Under the pieces are notes generated by a model, which had not been told where the DNA came from, searched no databases, and saw only the letters and a program-made list of their open reading frames with translations. From Dinoroseobacter shibae DFL 12 = DSM 16493 (GTDB taxonomy: Bacteria; Pseudomonadota; Alphaproteobacteria; Rhodobacterales; Rhodobacteraceae), in contig NC_009952.1 in NCBI RefSeq assembly GCF_000018145.1, forward strand, positions 439,501 to 503,500: DNA of 64,000 nt, in the 5' to 3' direction. The position numbers and the translations under genes are program-made. Position 1 is the stretch's first letter, and every line of letters starts with the position of its first letter. Positions 17,017 to 25,300 of the stretch are shown here, piece by piece.

Positions 17017-18057
17017 GTGTTCGAAGCGATCGTTACCCTTTGTCTTTCCCTTGAGTCAGGCCCTTGTCGCGACCATCTTCTGCCCGGTTTCGAGGCAGCA
17101 AGTGCCTCCGCGTGCGTTGCGCGGTTGGGGCAATCCCCGCCCAACCTGCACATTGCAGGACTGGTCGCCAAAGGCGCGCCGCAGTGTGCCCCGACGGGGA
17201 CTACATTTGAGATGGCCGAGGTGGCAGAGGGTGTTTTCGTCCATCGTGGCGCTGTTGCAGAACCTGACATGAACAACCGGGGCAATGTGTCGAACTTGGG
17301 CTTCGTGGTCGGAGAGCGCAGCGTCGCCGTGATTGACAGCGGCACAGCGCGCTGGATGGGCGAGGCGACCTGGCGCGCGATCAGGGCAGTGACCGACAAG
17401 CCGGTCAGTCATGTCATCCTGACCCATATGCATCCCGACCATGTCTTCGGGGCATCGGTCCTCGTCGAAGGGGGGGCGCTGGCAGTGGGGCACCGGGATC
17501 TGCCCCGGGCACTGATCGACCGGCAGGTCAACTATCTCGCAAGCCTTGCGCGGTTGATTGGGGCCGAGACGATGCTGGGTACCGAAGTGACCTTGCTGGA
17601 CGATTTTGTCGAGACAACCGCAGAGATTGACCTGGGTGGGCGCGTCCTGGAGTTGGAGACCTGGCCCACGTCCCATACGGGCACCGATTTGACAGTGCTG
17701 GATCGAGAGAGCGGCATTCTGTTTGCCGGGGACCTGGTCTTTGATCGGCATACACCCGCCTTGGACGGAAGTCTGCTGGGATGGCGCGCAGTCATCGCCG
17801 AACTGGCGCAGCGCGAGATTACCGGAGTGGTGCCGGGCCATGGCGGCCCCCTGTTGGAGTGGCCGGTAGGAGCGGCCGACATGGCGCGGTATCTCGGTGT
17901 TCTAGAACGCGATACGCGGCGGGCGCTGGATGCGGGGGAGCGACTGGGCGAAGCGGTCGCACGGATCGCAGCTGAAGAACAAGAGTACTGGGAGCTTTTC
18001 GAGGCCTACAACCCGCGCAACGCAACCGTGGCGTTCACTGAGCTTGAATGGGAGTGA
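17017..18057 (+). CDS. Quinoprotein relay system zinc metallohydrolase (MBL fold)
   Basis: 346 aa from a GTG at 17017, selected because AGGAGG lies eight bases upstream; the ATG at 16948 in frame lacks a ribosome site. A short N-terminal domain with four cysteines (GPCRDH, ASACVARL, APQCAPTG) precedes a metallo-beta-lactamase fold with the HxHxDH zinc motif in 'THMHPDHVFGA', then 'HTGTDLTV' and 'PGHGG'. The 'quinoprotein relay system zinc metallohydrolase' family co-occurs with SoxYZ-like carriers and PQQ dehydrogenases, as here. The substrate is unknown. Confidence 0.9.
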   Translation: MFEAIVTLCLSLESGPCRDHLLPGFEAASASACVARLGQSPPNLHIAGLVAKGAPQCAPTGTTFEMAEVAEGVFVHRGAVAEPDMNNRGNVSNLGFVVGERSVAVIDSGTARWMGEATWRAIRAVTDKPVSHVILTHMHPDHVFGASVLVEGGALAVGHRDLPRALIDRQVNYLASLARLIGAETMLGTEVTLLDDFVETTAEIDLGGRVLELETWPTSHTGTDLTVLDRESGILFAGDLVFDRHTPALDGSLLGWRAVIAELAQREITGVVPGHGGPLLEWPVGAADMARYLGVLERDTRRALDAGERLGEAVARIAAEEQEYWELFEAYNPRNATVAFTELEWE

Positions 18058-18082
18058 GCGCAACCCTGCAGCGCGAGAAACC

Positions 18083-18697
18083 CTAGTCGACGACCGCGAC
18101 TCGCTGCAACATCTGGGCGATCCCAAAGAGCCGCCGCTCAAGCAAGGTGGGCGTTTCACAAAGGTAGGTGATGTTGCGCTGGCGGTCCGTGTAGATGATC
18201 TGGTCCCAGTCGATCGTTTCTTCGAGGGCGTCGATCACATCGAAGTTCGGTGCGTCTTTCGCCATCTCGGCATCCATCGCGAGCCGATTGCCATCGATCT
18301 TCTCTGCTAGCGCGATCTGGCTCAATGAGAAGTCCTCGATCCCCGAGATGATACGGCTGCGCCGCTTTGAAAGGTTGTCGAACACGTCATGGAACACAAG
18401 GCCAAGGGTTTCGGTATCCCCGTTATAGGCCTGGGCGAACGCCGCCACACGAGGTTCCAGTTCCTCCAGCGTCACGCTTCGCAGACCGAGGTATCCGGCC
18501 AGTTCCGCGACATCCGCGTCCCGCGCCTTGTCCGGGGTAACCGTCTTTGGGTCAAGGGGGAACGCCCACATCAGACCGGGTGACAGGTTCTCGACCTTTC
18601 GTTGAACGCACGGCCATGTCGGATCGGAGTAATCCGCCGCCAGCGCCGGAAGAGACGGGAGCAGAATCGCAAGTGCAACGGCCAGAGGTCTAAGCAT
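18083..18697 (-). CDS. Exported protein of unknown function
   Basis: 204 aa with a signal peptide (MLRPLAVALAILLPSLPALA). The mature part begins with 'WPCVQRKVENLSPGLMW', contains a helical central region and ends with 'ITYLCETPTLLERRLFGIAQML', giving two cysteines likely to pair. It converges with the zinc hydrolase (26 bp gap) and diverges from flhA. It looks like one more periplasmic accessory of the C1 locus; no family function is recognised. Confidence 0.75.
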   Translation of the reverse strand: MLRPLAVALAILLPSLPALAADYSDPTWPCVQRKVENLSPGLMWAFPLDPKTVTPDKARDADVAELAGYLGLRSVTLEELEPRVAAFAQAYNGDTETLGLVFHDVFDNLSKRRSRIISGIEDFSLSQIALAEKIDGNRLAMDAEMAKDAPNFDVIDALEETIDWDQIIYTDRQRNITYLCETPTLLERRLFGIAQMLQRVAVVD

Positions 18698-18864
18698 GTG
18701 ACATCCTTGTTCAGGTGTTGGTGCAGTATGACTAACCGGGTTTCACCTGTCCAATCATCCGAATACCCACCATTGTCTTAATTGATGCAACGAACCTCGC
18801 GCGCCCATAGTCGGGGTACGATCATAGTGGCTTCGCACCATCATGGTCAGTGGGAGGAAATTGA
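18698..18864. promoter_or_regulatory. Upstream region of the flhA-fghA-xoxF operon
   Basis: 167 bp between divergent genes; it must carry the promoter of the main C1 operon. AT-rich segment at about 18755-18800. GGGAGGAAATTG precedes the flhA ATG. No operator is assigned with confidence. Confidence 0.4.
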
Positions 18865-19977
18865 ATGCGAACGCGCGCAGCTGTGGCAGTTGCTGCTGGT
18901 CAGCCACTGGAAGTGATGGAAGTAAACCTGGACGGTCCCAAGGCCGGTGAGGTTCTGGTCGAAGTCAAGGCGACCGGCTTGTGCCATACCGACGAGTTCA
19001 CCCGGTCCGGCGACGATCCCGAGGGCATCTTTCCGGCCATTCTCGGCCACGAGGGCGCGGGTATCGTCATCGAGGTCGGCGAGGGTGTCACCAGTCTAGA
19101 GGTCGGCGACCACGTGATCCCGCTCTACACCCCGGAATGCCGGGAGTGCGAGTACTGCCTGAACCCCAAGACCAACCTCTGCCAGAAGGTTCGGGCGACG
19201 CAGGGACAGGGCTTGTTGCCTGATGCTACCACCCGGTTTTCTATGCTCGATGGCACTCCAATTTACCACTACATGGGCTGCTCGACCTTCTCGAACCATA
19301 CGGTGGTGCCTGAAATTGCACTGGCCAAGGTCCGCAAGGACGCGCCCTTCGACAAGATCTGCTATATCGGCTGCGGCGTGACCACCGGCATCGGGGCAGT
19401 GATCAACACCGCCAAGGTCGAGATCGGCTCACGCGGGATCGTGTTCGGCCTCGGTGGTATTGGCCTCAACGTGATCCAGGGCCTTCGTCTTGCCGGTGCG
19501 GATCAGATCGTCGGTGTGGACCTGAACGATGGCAAGATCGAGATGGCCCGCCATTTCGGGATGACCGATTTCGTGAATCCCTCCAAGGTCGAGGGCGACC
19601 TGGTGGCGCATCTGGTCGATCTGACCGGCGGTGGGGCTGACTATACCTTCGACGCCACGGGCAACGTACAGGTGATGCGCGCGGCCCTCGAATCCGCGCA
19701 TAAGGGCTGGGGCGAGAGCATCATCATCGGCGTGGCCCCGGCTGGTGCCGAGATCGCGACGCGGCCCTTCCAGCTGGTCACGGGCCGGGTCTGGCGCGGC
19801 ACCGCTTTTGGCGGCGCGCGGGGTCGGACGGATGTGCCGAAGATCGTGGACTGGTACATGGACGGCAAGATCGAGATTGACCCGATGATCACGCACAAGC
19901 TGACCCTGGACGAGATCAATCACGGCTTCGACCTGATGCACAAAGGCGAATCCATCCGCGCAGTCGTGGAGTTCTGA
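18865..19977 (+). CDS. flhA: S-(hydroxymethyl)glutathione dehydrogenase (class III alcohol dehydrogenase)
   Basis: 370 aa, full length for the zinc, NAD-dependent enzyme that oxidises the formaldehyde-glutathione adduct to S-formylglutathione. Catalytic zinc ligands are seen in 'GLCHTDEF' and 'GHEGAGIV'; the structural zinc cysteines are in '[15 protein letters not shown]'; the Rossmann motif is '[12 protein letters not shown]'. The enzyme is cytosolic. The gene is named flhA in Paracoccus and adhI/frmA elsewhere; it has nothing to do with the flagellar FlhA. It is followed at once by fghA, forming the glutathione-linked formaldehyde pathway downstream of XoxF. Confidence 0.97.
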   Translation: MRTRAAVAVAAGQPLEVMEVNLDGPKAGEVLVEVKATGLCHTDEFTRSGDDPEGIFPAILGHEGAGIVIEVGEGVTSLEVGDHVIPLYTPECRECEYCLNPKTNLCQKVRATQGQGLLPDATTRFSMLDGTPIYHYMGCSTFSNHTVVPEIALAKVRKDAPFDKICYIGCGVTTGIGAVINTAKVEIGSRGIVFGLGGIGLNVIQGLRLAGADQIVGVDLNDGKIEMARHFGMTDFVNPSKVEGDLVAHLVDLTGGGADYTFDATGNVQVMRAALESAHKGWGESIIIGVAPAGAEIATRPFQLVTGRVWRGTAFGGARGRTDVPKIVDWYMDGKIEIDPMITHKLTLDEINHGFDLMHKGESIRAVVEF

Positions 19978-19980
19978 GGG

Positions 19981-20808
19981 GTGGTCGACCTGGTGGCAGA
20001 AAACCGGAGCTTTGGCGGAACGCAGAAGGTGTTTTCGCATCGGTCCAGCACGTGCAACTGCGATATGACATTTGCCGCCTACTTGCCGCCGCAGATTTCG
20101 GAAGGTCCGGTGCCGGTTCTCTGGTACCTATCGGGACTCACGTGCACCCATGAAAACGCCATGGTCAAAGGTGGGTTTCAGGAGCACGCGGCCAAGAACG
20201 GTATCGCCGTGGTGTTTCCCGACACATCGCCGCGGGGCGATGGGGTAGCCGATGACGACGCCTATGATCTGGGGCAGGGGGCGGGGTTTTACGTGAATGC
20301 CACTCGCGATCCGTGGAAGCCCCATTTCCAGATGTATGACTATGTCCTGCAGGAATTACGTGGTATTGTCTTGGAAACCCTGCCGGTGCAGGACCGCCAC
20401 GGAATTACCGGGCATTCGATGGGGGGGCATGGAGCGATTACCATGGCCCTGCGTAACCCTGACATGTTCACGTCGCTGTCCGCCTTCGCACCGATTTCGC
20501 ACCCGACTCAGTCCGATTGGGGACGAAAGCAGCTTAGCGCTTATCTGGGTGATGACGAGGCGGCTTGGTCGGCGCACGATTCGACGATCCTGCTCAAGGA
20601 ACATGGATGGAAGGGCGATTTGCTGGTGGATCAGGGGGCGTCGGATCAGTTTCTGGACCTCTTGAAGCCAGAGGCTCTGGCAGAGGCCATGATTGCCCGC
20701 CGCCAACCCGGTCAGGTTCGTATGCAGGCGGGTTATGACCACAGTTATTTCTTTGTGAGTACCTTCGCGCAGGACCACGTCGAGTGGCATGCCGCACGTC
20801 TGAACTGA
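19981..20808 (+). CDS. fghA: S-formylglutathione hydrolase
   Basis: 275 aa alpha/beta hydrolase that splits S-formylglutathione into formate and glutathione. The nucleophile Ser is in 'GHSMGGHGA', the acid in 'QGASDQFL' and the His in 'GYDHSYFF'; 'LSGLTCTHENAM' is the oxyanion-loop signature. The start is a GTG at 19981, three bases after the flhA stop; a second GTG at 19993 ('VAENRSFGG') has better spacing to the upstream AGGGG and could be the real start, shortening the protein by four residues. Formate produced here would feed the dehydrogenase at 47814. Confidence 0.96.
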   Translation: MVDLVAENRSFGGTQKVFSHRSSTCNCDMTFAAYLPPQISEGPVPVLWYLSGLTCTHENAMVKGGFQEHAAKNGIAVVFPDTSPRGDGVADDDAYDLGQGAGFYVNATRDPWKPHFQMYDYVLQELRGIVLETLPVQDRHGITGHSMGGHGAITMALRNPDMFTSLSAFAPISHPTQSDWGRKQLSAYLGDDEAAWSAHDSTILLKEHGWKGDLLVDQGASDQFLDLLKPEALAEAMIARRQPGQVRMQAGYDHSYFFVSTFAQDHVEWHAARLN

Positions 20809-20827
20809 GGAAACCGGAAGGGAGACC

Positions 20828-21229
20828 ATGAACCGCATCCTCGCCGCAGCGACTTGTCTCGTGACACTGCCTGTCTTGGCTATGGCGGCTGGCGATATCA
20901 CCGTAGACGCTGCCGCCGGCGAGAAGGTTTTCCGTACCGGCAAGGCGTATCACCAAGTAAGCGTCGATGCCGAAAGCAGAGCCAGTCCCCGGCTCAACGG
21001 TGCGGTCGACCGCGCAGTCGGTTCGATCGAGGGGTTCTCGTATTCCGACGCGTTTGTGGTTCTGAATGCCGAAGGCACAATCAGGAGCACAGAAAAATTT
21101 GCGGCGTTTCTTGCCAAACCCAAGAACTTCGAAAAAGGCACAATGATAGCCTTTGCGGGTCTTCGGAAGAAAGAGGACCGCAAGAACATGATTGCCTATC
21201 TCGCCACCTGCTGGGTGGAAGGGATGTAA
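20828..21229 (+). CDS. Cytochrome c-like protein lacking the haem-binding cysteines
   Basis: 133 aa with a signal peptide (about residues 1-20). The body aligns by eye with small class I cytochromes c ('GEKVFR..KA.HQV', '[23 protein letters not shown]', '[17 protein letters not shown]'). The CxxCH haem site, however, reads G38-K-A-Y41-H42: both cysteines are replaced, by Gly and Tyr, while the His stays. The usual axial Met position is Ile107, with a Met at 106. The frame is otherwise intact with a good start, so the fold may persist without covalent haem. It lies between fghA and xoxF on the same strand. It may be a decayed cytochrome or a repurposed fold. Confidence 0.9.
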   Translation: MNRILAAATCLVTLPVLAMAAGDITVDAAAGEKVFRTGKAYHQVSVDAESRASPRLNGAVDRAVGSIEGFSYSDAFVVLNAEGTIRSTEKFAAFLAKPKNFEKGTMIAFAGLRKKEDRKNMIAYLATCWVEGM

Positions 21230-21320
21230 GGCCGAAACCTTCTGTAGGGCCGAGGAGGAACATCGTCCCCGCAGAAAACGCCAAGATGGTCGGCCCAGGG
21301 ACGGGGCGAGCATCGCTTTC

Positions 21321-21343
21321 GCGGCGAGACCGCCGCTTCTTTT
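21321..21343 (+). terminator. Terminator-like hairpin just before xoxF
   Basis: GCGGCG (21321-21326), loop AGAC, CGCCGC (21331-21336), then TTCTTTT. The T-run ends two bases before the GGAGGA ribosome site of xoxF. It could end read-through from flhA-fghA, or act as an attenuator for xoxF. The stem is short (6 bp) but all G-C. Confidence 0.55.
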
Positions 21344-21356
21344 GGGAGGAATATTG

Positions 21357-23159
21357 ATGAGAAGGTTTTCGCTTCTGACATCAGGAATTGCCCTTTGTGC
21401 CGCCACTGTTGCGTATGCAAATGACGACTTGATCACTCAAATGGACGACTCGAAACAATGGGCGATCCAGACTGGCGACTATAAGAACCACCGTTACTCC
21501 GAACTGGATGAAATCAACGCCGAGAACGTGGGGGATCTGCAGGTTGCCTGGACATTCTCGACCGGCGTTCTTCGCGGTCATGAAGGCTCGCCTCTGGTGA
21601 TTGGCGATACGATGTACGTGCACACGCCGTTCCCGAATATCGTCTATGCCCTCGATCTGTCCAATGAAGGCAAGATCATCTGGAAGTACGAGCCCAAGCA
21701 GGACCCGGATGTGATTCCGGTGATGTGCTGCGACACGGTGAACCGTGGTGTGGCCTATGCGGATGGCAAGATCTTCCTGCACCAGGCCGACACCAAGGTC
21801 GTCGCACTCGATGCCAACACGGGCGATGTGCTGTGGGAAGTCCAGAATGGCGACCCGTCAATCGGCGAGACAAACACCGCGACGGTTCTGCCGGTCAAGG
21901 ACAAGGTCATCGTCGGCATCTCCGGCGGTGAGTTCGGTGTCCGCGGTCATGTCACGGCCTATGACATCAACAGCGGCGAACTGGTATGGCGGGCCTATTC
22001 GCTGGGTCCAGATGACGACATGCTTGTCGATCCGGAAAACACCACCCACTTGGGCAAGCCGATCGGCGAGAATTCGAGCCTGAATTCCTGGGAGGGCGAT
22101 CAGTGGATGATCGGCGGCGGCACCACTTGGGGATGGTACGCAGCGGACATGGAAGAGAATCTGTTCTACTACGGTACCGGCAACCCCTCGACCTGGAACC
22201 CGGCCCAGCGGCCCGGCGACAATCGTTGGACGATGACGGTCATGGCGCGCGATATCGATACCGGTATGGCGAAATGGTTCTACCAGATGACCCCGCATGA
22301 CGAGTGGGATTATGACGGTGTGAACGAGAACATCCTGACCGAACAGGAATTCGACGGCGAGATGCGCAAGCTGCTCACCCGCTTCGATCGTAACGGCCTG
22401 GCGTACACCATGGACCGTGTGACCGGCGAATTGCTGGTGGCCGAGAAGTTCGACCCGGTCGTGAACTGGACTACCGGTGTCGATATGGACCCGAACAGCG
22501 AAACCTACGGTCGTCCGCAGGTGGTGGCACAGTATTCCACCGCGCAGAACGGTGAAGACGTCAACACCACCGGCATCTGCCCAGCTGCCCTGGGCACCAA
22601 GGACCAGCAGCCGGCGGCCTATTCGCCCAAGACCCAGGTGTTCTACGTGCCGACCAACCACGTCTGCATGGACTACGAACCCTTCCGGGTGAGCTATACC
22701 GCAGGCCAGCCCTATGTCGGGGCGACCCTGTCGATGTACCCGGCGCCGGACAGCCATGGCGGCATGGGCAACTTCATCGCCTGGGACAATATCAACGGCG
22801 AGATCTTGTGGTCCATTCCCGAGAAGTTCTCTGTCTGGTCCGGTGCGCTGGCAACGGCTGGCGACGTCGTGTTCTACGGTACGCTCGAAGGTCACCTGAA
22901 GGCGGTGCACGCGGACACGGGCGAGGAGCTCTATCGCTTCAAGACTCCGTCCGGGATCATCGGTAACGTGATGACCTACGAGCATGACGGCAGACAGTAT
23001 GTCGGCGTCTTGTCGGGTGTCGGCGGTTGGGCCGGGATCGGCCTCGCAGCGGGCCTGACAAACCCCAATGACGGTCTGGGCGCCGTGGGCGGCTATGCTG
23101 CCCTGAGTGACTACACCGCCCTGGGCGGTCAGTTGACCGTGTTCGCCCTGCCGAACTGA
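21357..23159 (+). CDS. xoxF: XoxF, lanthanide-dependent PQQ methanol dehydrogenase
   Basis: 600 aa from the ATG at 21357 (GGAGGA six bases upstream; signal peptide [21 protein letters not shown]). It oxidises methanol, and possibly formaldehyde, in the periplasm using PQQ. Features: eight-bladed propeller tryptophan-docking motifs ('[17 protein letters not shown]'), the vicinal disulfide C124-C125, likely metal ligands E192 and N276, and the catalytic Asp in the D318-Y-D320 motif. The second Asp (D320) is the residue that marks lanthanide (XoxF) enzymes, where calcium enzymes have Ala. Followed by xoxG and xoxJ. No mxaF or mxaI is present in the window. Confidence 0.97.
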   Translation: MRRFSLLTSGIALCAATVAYANDDLITQMDDSKQWAIQTGDYKNHRYSELDEINAENVGDLQVAWTFSTGVLRGHEGSPLVIGDTMYVHTPFPNIVYALDLSNEGKIIWKYEPKQDPDVIPVMCCDTVNRGVAYADGKIFLHQADTKVVALDANTGDVLWEVQNGDPSIGETNTATVLPVKDKVIVGISGGEFGVRGHVTAYDINSGELVWRAYSLGPDDDMLVDPENTTHLGKPIGENSSLNSWEGDQWMIGGGTTWGWYAADMEENLFYYGTGNPSTWNPAQRPGDNRWTMTVMARDIDTGMAKWFYQMTPHDEWDYDGVNENILTEQEFDGEMRKLLTRFDRNGLAYTMDRVTGELLVAEKFDPVVNWTTGVDMDPNSETYGRPQVVAQYSTAQNGEDVNTTGICPAALGTKDQQPAAYSPKTQVFYVPTNHVCMDYEPFRVSYTAGQPYVGATLSMYPAPDSHGGMGNFIAWDNINGEILWSIPEKFSVWSGALATAGDVVFYGTLEGHLKAVHADTGEELYRFKTPSGIIGNVMTYEHDGRQYVGVLSGVGGWAGIGLAAGLTNPNDGLGAVGGYAALSDYTALGGQLTVFALPN

Positions 23160-23181
23160 GACCTGGAATGGTTTTCCTAGT

Positions 23182-23211
23182 GTGTTGGCGCATTGAGAGA
23201 TGCGCCAACAC
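23182..23211 (+). other. Intercistronic hairpin between xoxF and xoxG
   Basis: An 11-bp perfect stem GTGTTGGCGCA (23182-23192) / TGCGCCAACAC (23201-23211) with an 8-base loop. No T-run follows, so it is more likely an mRNA-stabilising or processing structure protecting the xoxF message than a full terminator. Confidence 0.7.
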
Positions 23212-23243
23212 GTCGCTTCAACCTTTAAAATTGAAAGGCCAGC

Positions 23244-23789
23244 ATGATGATGCGCTCCGCAGCCCCCCTCGCGATAGTCGCAGCCGCCACGGCCGCCCTG
23301 ACCGCGACAGTTGTTTTCGCGGCAAACTGGTCCGATCAGGATGTGGATCCTGAAGGGGACTATCCGGAAGTTCCGGTCGCCTATTCCGAGGGTGGCCGCT
23401 ATTTCACCGAAGACGATATCCCGACCTTCAACATCGCCGAAGACGGCACCGTCGACTGGCTGACGTTCAACGGTTTCCGCCGCTATCATGCCGAGTGTCA
23501 TGTCTGCCACGGCCCGGACGGCGAAGGGTCGACCTATGCGCCGAAGATCAAGAATTCCGCCATCCACATGGGCTATTACGACTTCTACGATGTCGTGGTG
23601 AATGGCCGCGCGGTTGGCAACTCCGTCATGCCCCATTTCGGCGACAACAGGAACGTGATGTGCTATCTTGATGATATCTATGTGTATCTCAAAGCACGCG
23701 CCGTGGATGCCGTACCGCGCGGTCGCCCCGCCAAAAAGGAAGCCAAGAGCGACATGATCCGCGAGGAAGAAGATGGCTGCATGGGCTGA
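23244..23789 (+). CDS. xoxG: XoxG-type cytochrome c (methanol-metabolism-related)
   Basis: 181 aa periplasmic class I cytochrome c, the expected electron acceptor of XoxF. Signal peptide to about residue 27. The haem site is C85-H-V-C88-H89, and a probable axial Met lies in 'GNSVMPHFGDN' (about 129). The acidic region before the haem site and the Lys/Glu-rich tail ending in 'DGCMG' are usual for this group (c-553i/CycB in Paracoccus). ATG codons repeat at the start (MMM), so the exact start may be 23244, 23247 or 23250. The stop overlaps the xoxJ start by 17 bases. Confidence 0.94.
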   Translation: MMMRSAAPLAIVAAATAALTATVVFAANWSDQDVDPEGDYPEVPVAYSEGGRYFTEDDIPTFNIAEDGTVDWLTFNGFRRYHAECHVCHGPDGEGSTYAPKIKNSAIHMGYYDFYDVVVNGRAVGNSVMPHFGDNRNVMCYLDDIYVYLKARAVDAVPRGRPAKKEAKSDMIREEEDGCMG

Positions 23790-24621
23790 TGTGCTATGCA
23801 GATTGACCGTGACCCTGTCGGTCGGGCTGGCAATTTCCTCCGGAGGGGTCGCGGCCCAAACCTCTGATCTGGTATCGACAAACGCCCTGCGGGTCTGCGC
23901 GGATCCCGCGAACCTGCCGATGTCCGCAAAGACCGAGGATGGGTTCGAGAACAGGCTGGCGGAGTTAGTTGGATCGAAACTGGAATTACCGGTCCAATAC
24001 ACATGGTATCCCATGGCCACGGGGTTTGTGCGTAACACGCTCAACGCCAAGAAATGCGATCTGGTGATTGGCTATGCACAGGGCCATGAGCTGGTGCTGA
24101 ACACCAATCATTACTTCACGTCCGTCTATTCCCTTATCGTTCCCGCCGAGGGCGATCTGGCCGGCGTGACCTCGCTCGATGATCCGTCCCTGCAGGGGCG
24201 GCGGATCGGGATCGTCGCGGGCACGCCGCCCTCGGCCCATCTGGCACGCAACGGGCTTGTGGGAAAAGCGAAGGCCTATAACCTCGTGGTGGATCGTCGC
24301 CACGAGAGCCCTGCCGTTGATATGCTCAATGATCTGGAGGCGGGCGACATTGACGCCGCGATCCTTTGGGGCCCCATTGGCGGACCACTGGTCAAACAGC
24401 ACCACCCCAACCTCAAACTGATCCCGCTGGTGAACGAGACCTTGCCGCCGCGGCTGTTCTTTCGGATCACCATGGGGGTCCGCCAGGGCGAAAAGGTTTG
24501 GCAACGCAGGTTGAACTCCCTCATCCGGCGGCATCAGGACGAAATAAACGCCGTGCTTTTCGAGGCGGGCGTGCCGCTGGTCACTGATCTCGGCAAGGAA
24601 GTGATCGAGCCACCACAATGA
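23773..24621 (+). CDS. xoxJ: XoxJ, quinoprotein dehydrogenase-associated periplasmic binding protein
   Basis: 282 aa from the ATG at 23773, inside the end of xoxG. A signal peptide is followed by a solute-binding (SBP3) fold: 'ALRVCADPANLPMSAKTEDGFEN', 'CDLVIGYAQGHELVLNT', 'GRRIGIVAGTPPSAHLARNG' and 'DIDAAILWGPIGGPLVK'. XoxJ/MoxJ proteins are thought to act in activation of the dehydrogenase rather than in transport, and no permease is linked to it. The stop overlaps the next gene by four bases. Confidence 0.93.
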   Translation: MAAWADVLCRLTVTLSVGLAISSGGVAAQTSDLVSTNALRVCADPANLPMSAKTEDGFENRLAELVGSKLELPVQYTWYPMATGFVRNTLNAKKCDLVIGYAQGHELVLNTNHYFTSVYSLIVPAEGDLAGVTSLDDPSLQGRRIGIVAGTPPSAHLARNGLVGKAKAYNLVVDRRHESPAVDMLNDLEAGDIDAAILWGPIGGPLVKQHHPNLKLIPLVNETLPPRLFFRITMGVRQGEKVWQRRLNSLIRRHQDEINAVLFEAGVPLVTDLGKEVIEPPQ

Positions 24622-25166
24622 TCCGGAGGCTGGCCCTTCTGCTGTGGCTGCCGCTGGCGGCCGCTGCGCAGCCGGTGCCGGAGCCCGAAGACTACAGAAT
24701 GGATCATTACCGCGCTCCGGTTCCGGCAACCCTGAGTGGGGCGGCGGTCGTGGGACCGGAAGCTGCTTATGCCCTCTGGCTCGGAGGCGAAACGGTATTC
24801 ATCGATGTGATGCCCCAGGCACCGAGGCCCGCGAATTTGCCAGAGGGTACGCTCTGGCGGGACAAGCCGCGCTATTCGATCCCGGGCTCCATATGGTTGC
24901 CCAACGTGGGCTATGGTGCGTTGGCCGAGATCACGGAGCAGTACTTTCGCGATGGCCTCGCGCGGGCCACCGGGGGTGAGAAGACGCATCCGATCCTGCT
25001 GTTTTGTCTCGAAGATTGCTGGATGAGCTGGAACGCTGCGAAGCGCGCGCTCGCTTGGGGTTATACTGCGGTTCATTGGTTGCCAGAGGGCAGCGATGGC
25101 TGGATGCTTTGGGACTATCCGCTGGAGCGTATCACTCCTGAAGAGCCGCAGCCTCAATCGAACTGA
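24618..25166 (+). CDS. PQQ-dependent catabolism-associated rhodanese-like protein with CxxxCW motif
   Basis: 182 aa with a signal peptide (MIRRLALLLWLPLAAAAQ). Rhodanese fold; the cysteine motif is C130-L-E-D-C134-W135, with three residues between the cysteines. The surrounding 'MSWNAAKRALAWGY' matches the family annotated as a PQQ-dependent catabolism-associated cysteine-motif protein. It is found near PQQ dehydrogenases across proteobacteria, with unknown activity; thiol handling for a SoxYZ-like carrier would fit the neighbourhood. The start overlaps xoxJ (ATGA). Confidence 0.92.
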   Translation: MIRRLALLLWLPLAAAAQPVPEPEDYRMDHYRAPVPATLSGAAVVGPEAAYALWLGGETVFIDVMPQAPRPANLPEGTLWRDKPRYSIPGSIWLPNVGYGALAEITEQYFRDGLARATGGEKTHPILLFCLEDCWMSWNAAKRALAWGYTAVHWLPEGSDGWMLWDYPLERITPEEPQPQSN

Positions 25167-25300
25167 GATCGCGACGGGAAAACATCTGCAAAAAGGCAAG
25201 CCCGGATGAGGCTGAAATGGTAGGCTGACGGGCGAAAACACAACGAGATTCGTCCAACCTGGCACGCTTGCCGGGTTCGCGGGGCGGGGGGGGAAGAACA

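Noticed and set aside
20828-21229. Simple annotation as a c-type cytochrome
   Set aside because: The CxxCH motif is absent (GKAYH), so covalent haem attachment is not supported by the sequence.
21858-24050. A 730-codon minus-strand open frame across xoxF, xoxG and xoxJ
   Set aside because: It spans three well-identified plus-strand genes and their junctions; an antisense artefact of high GC content.
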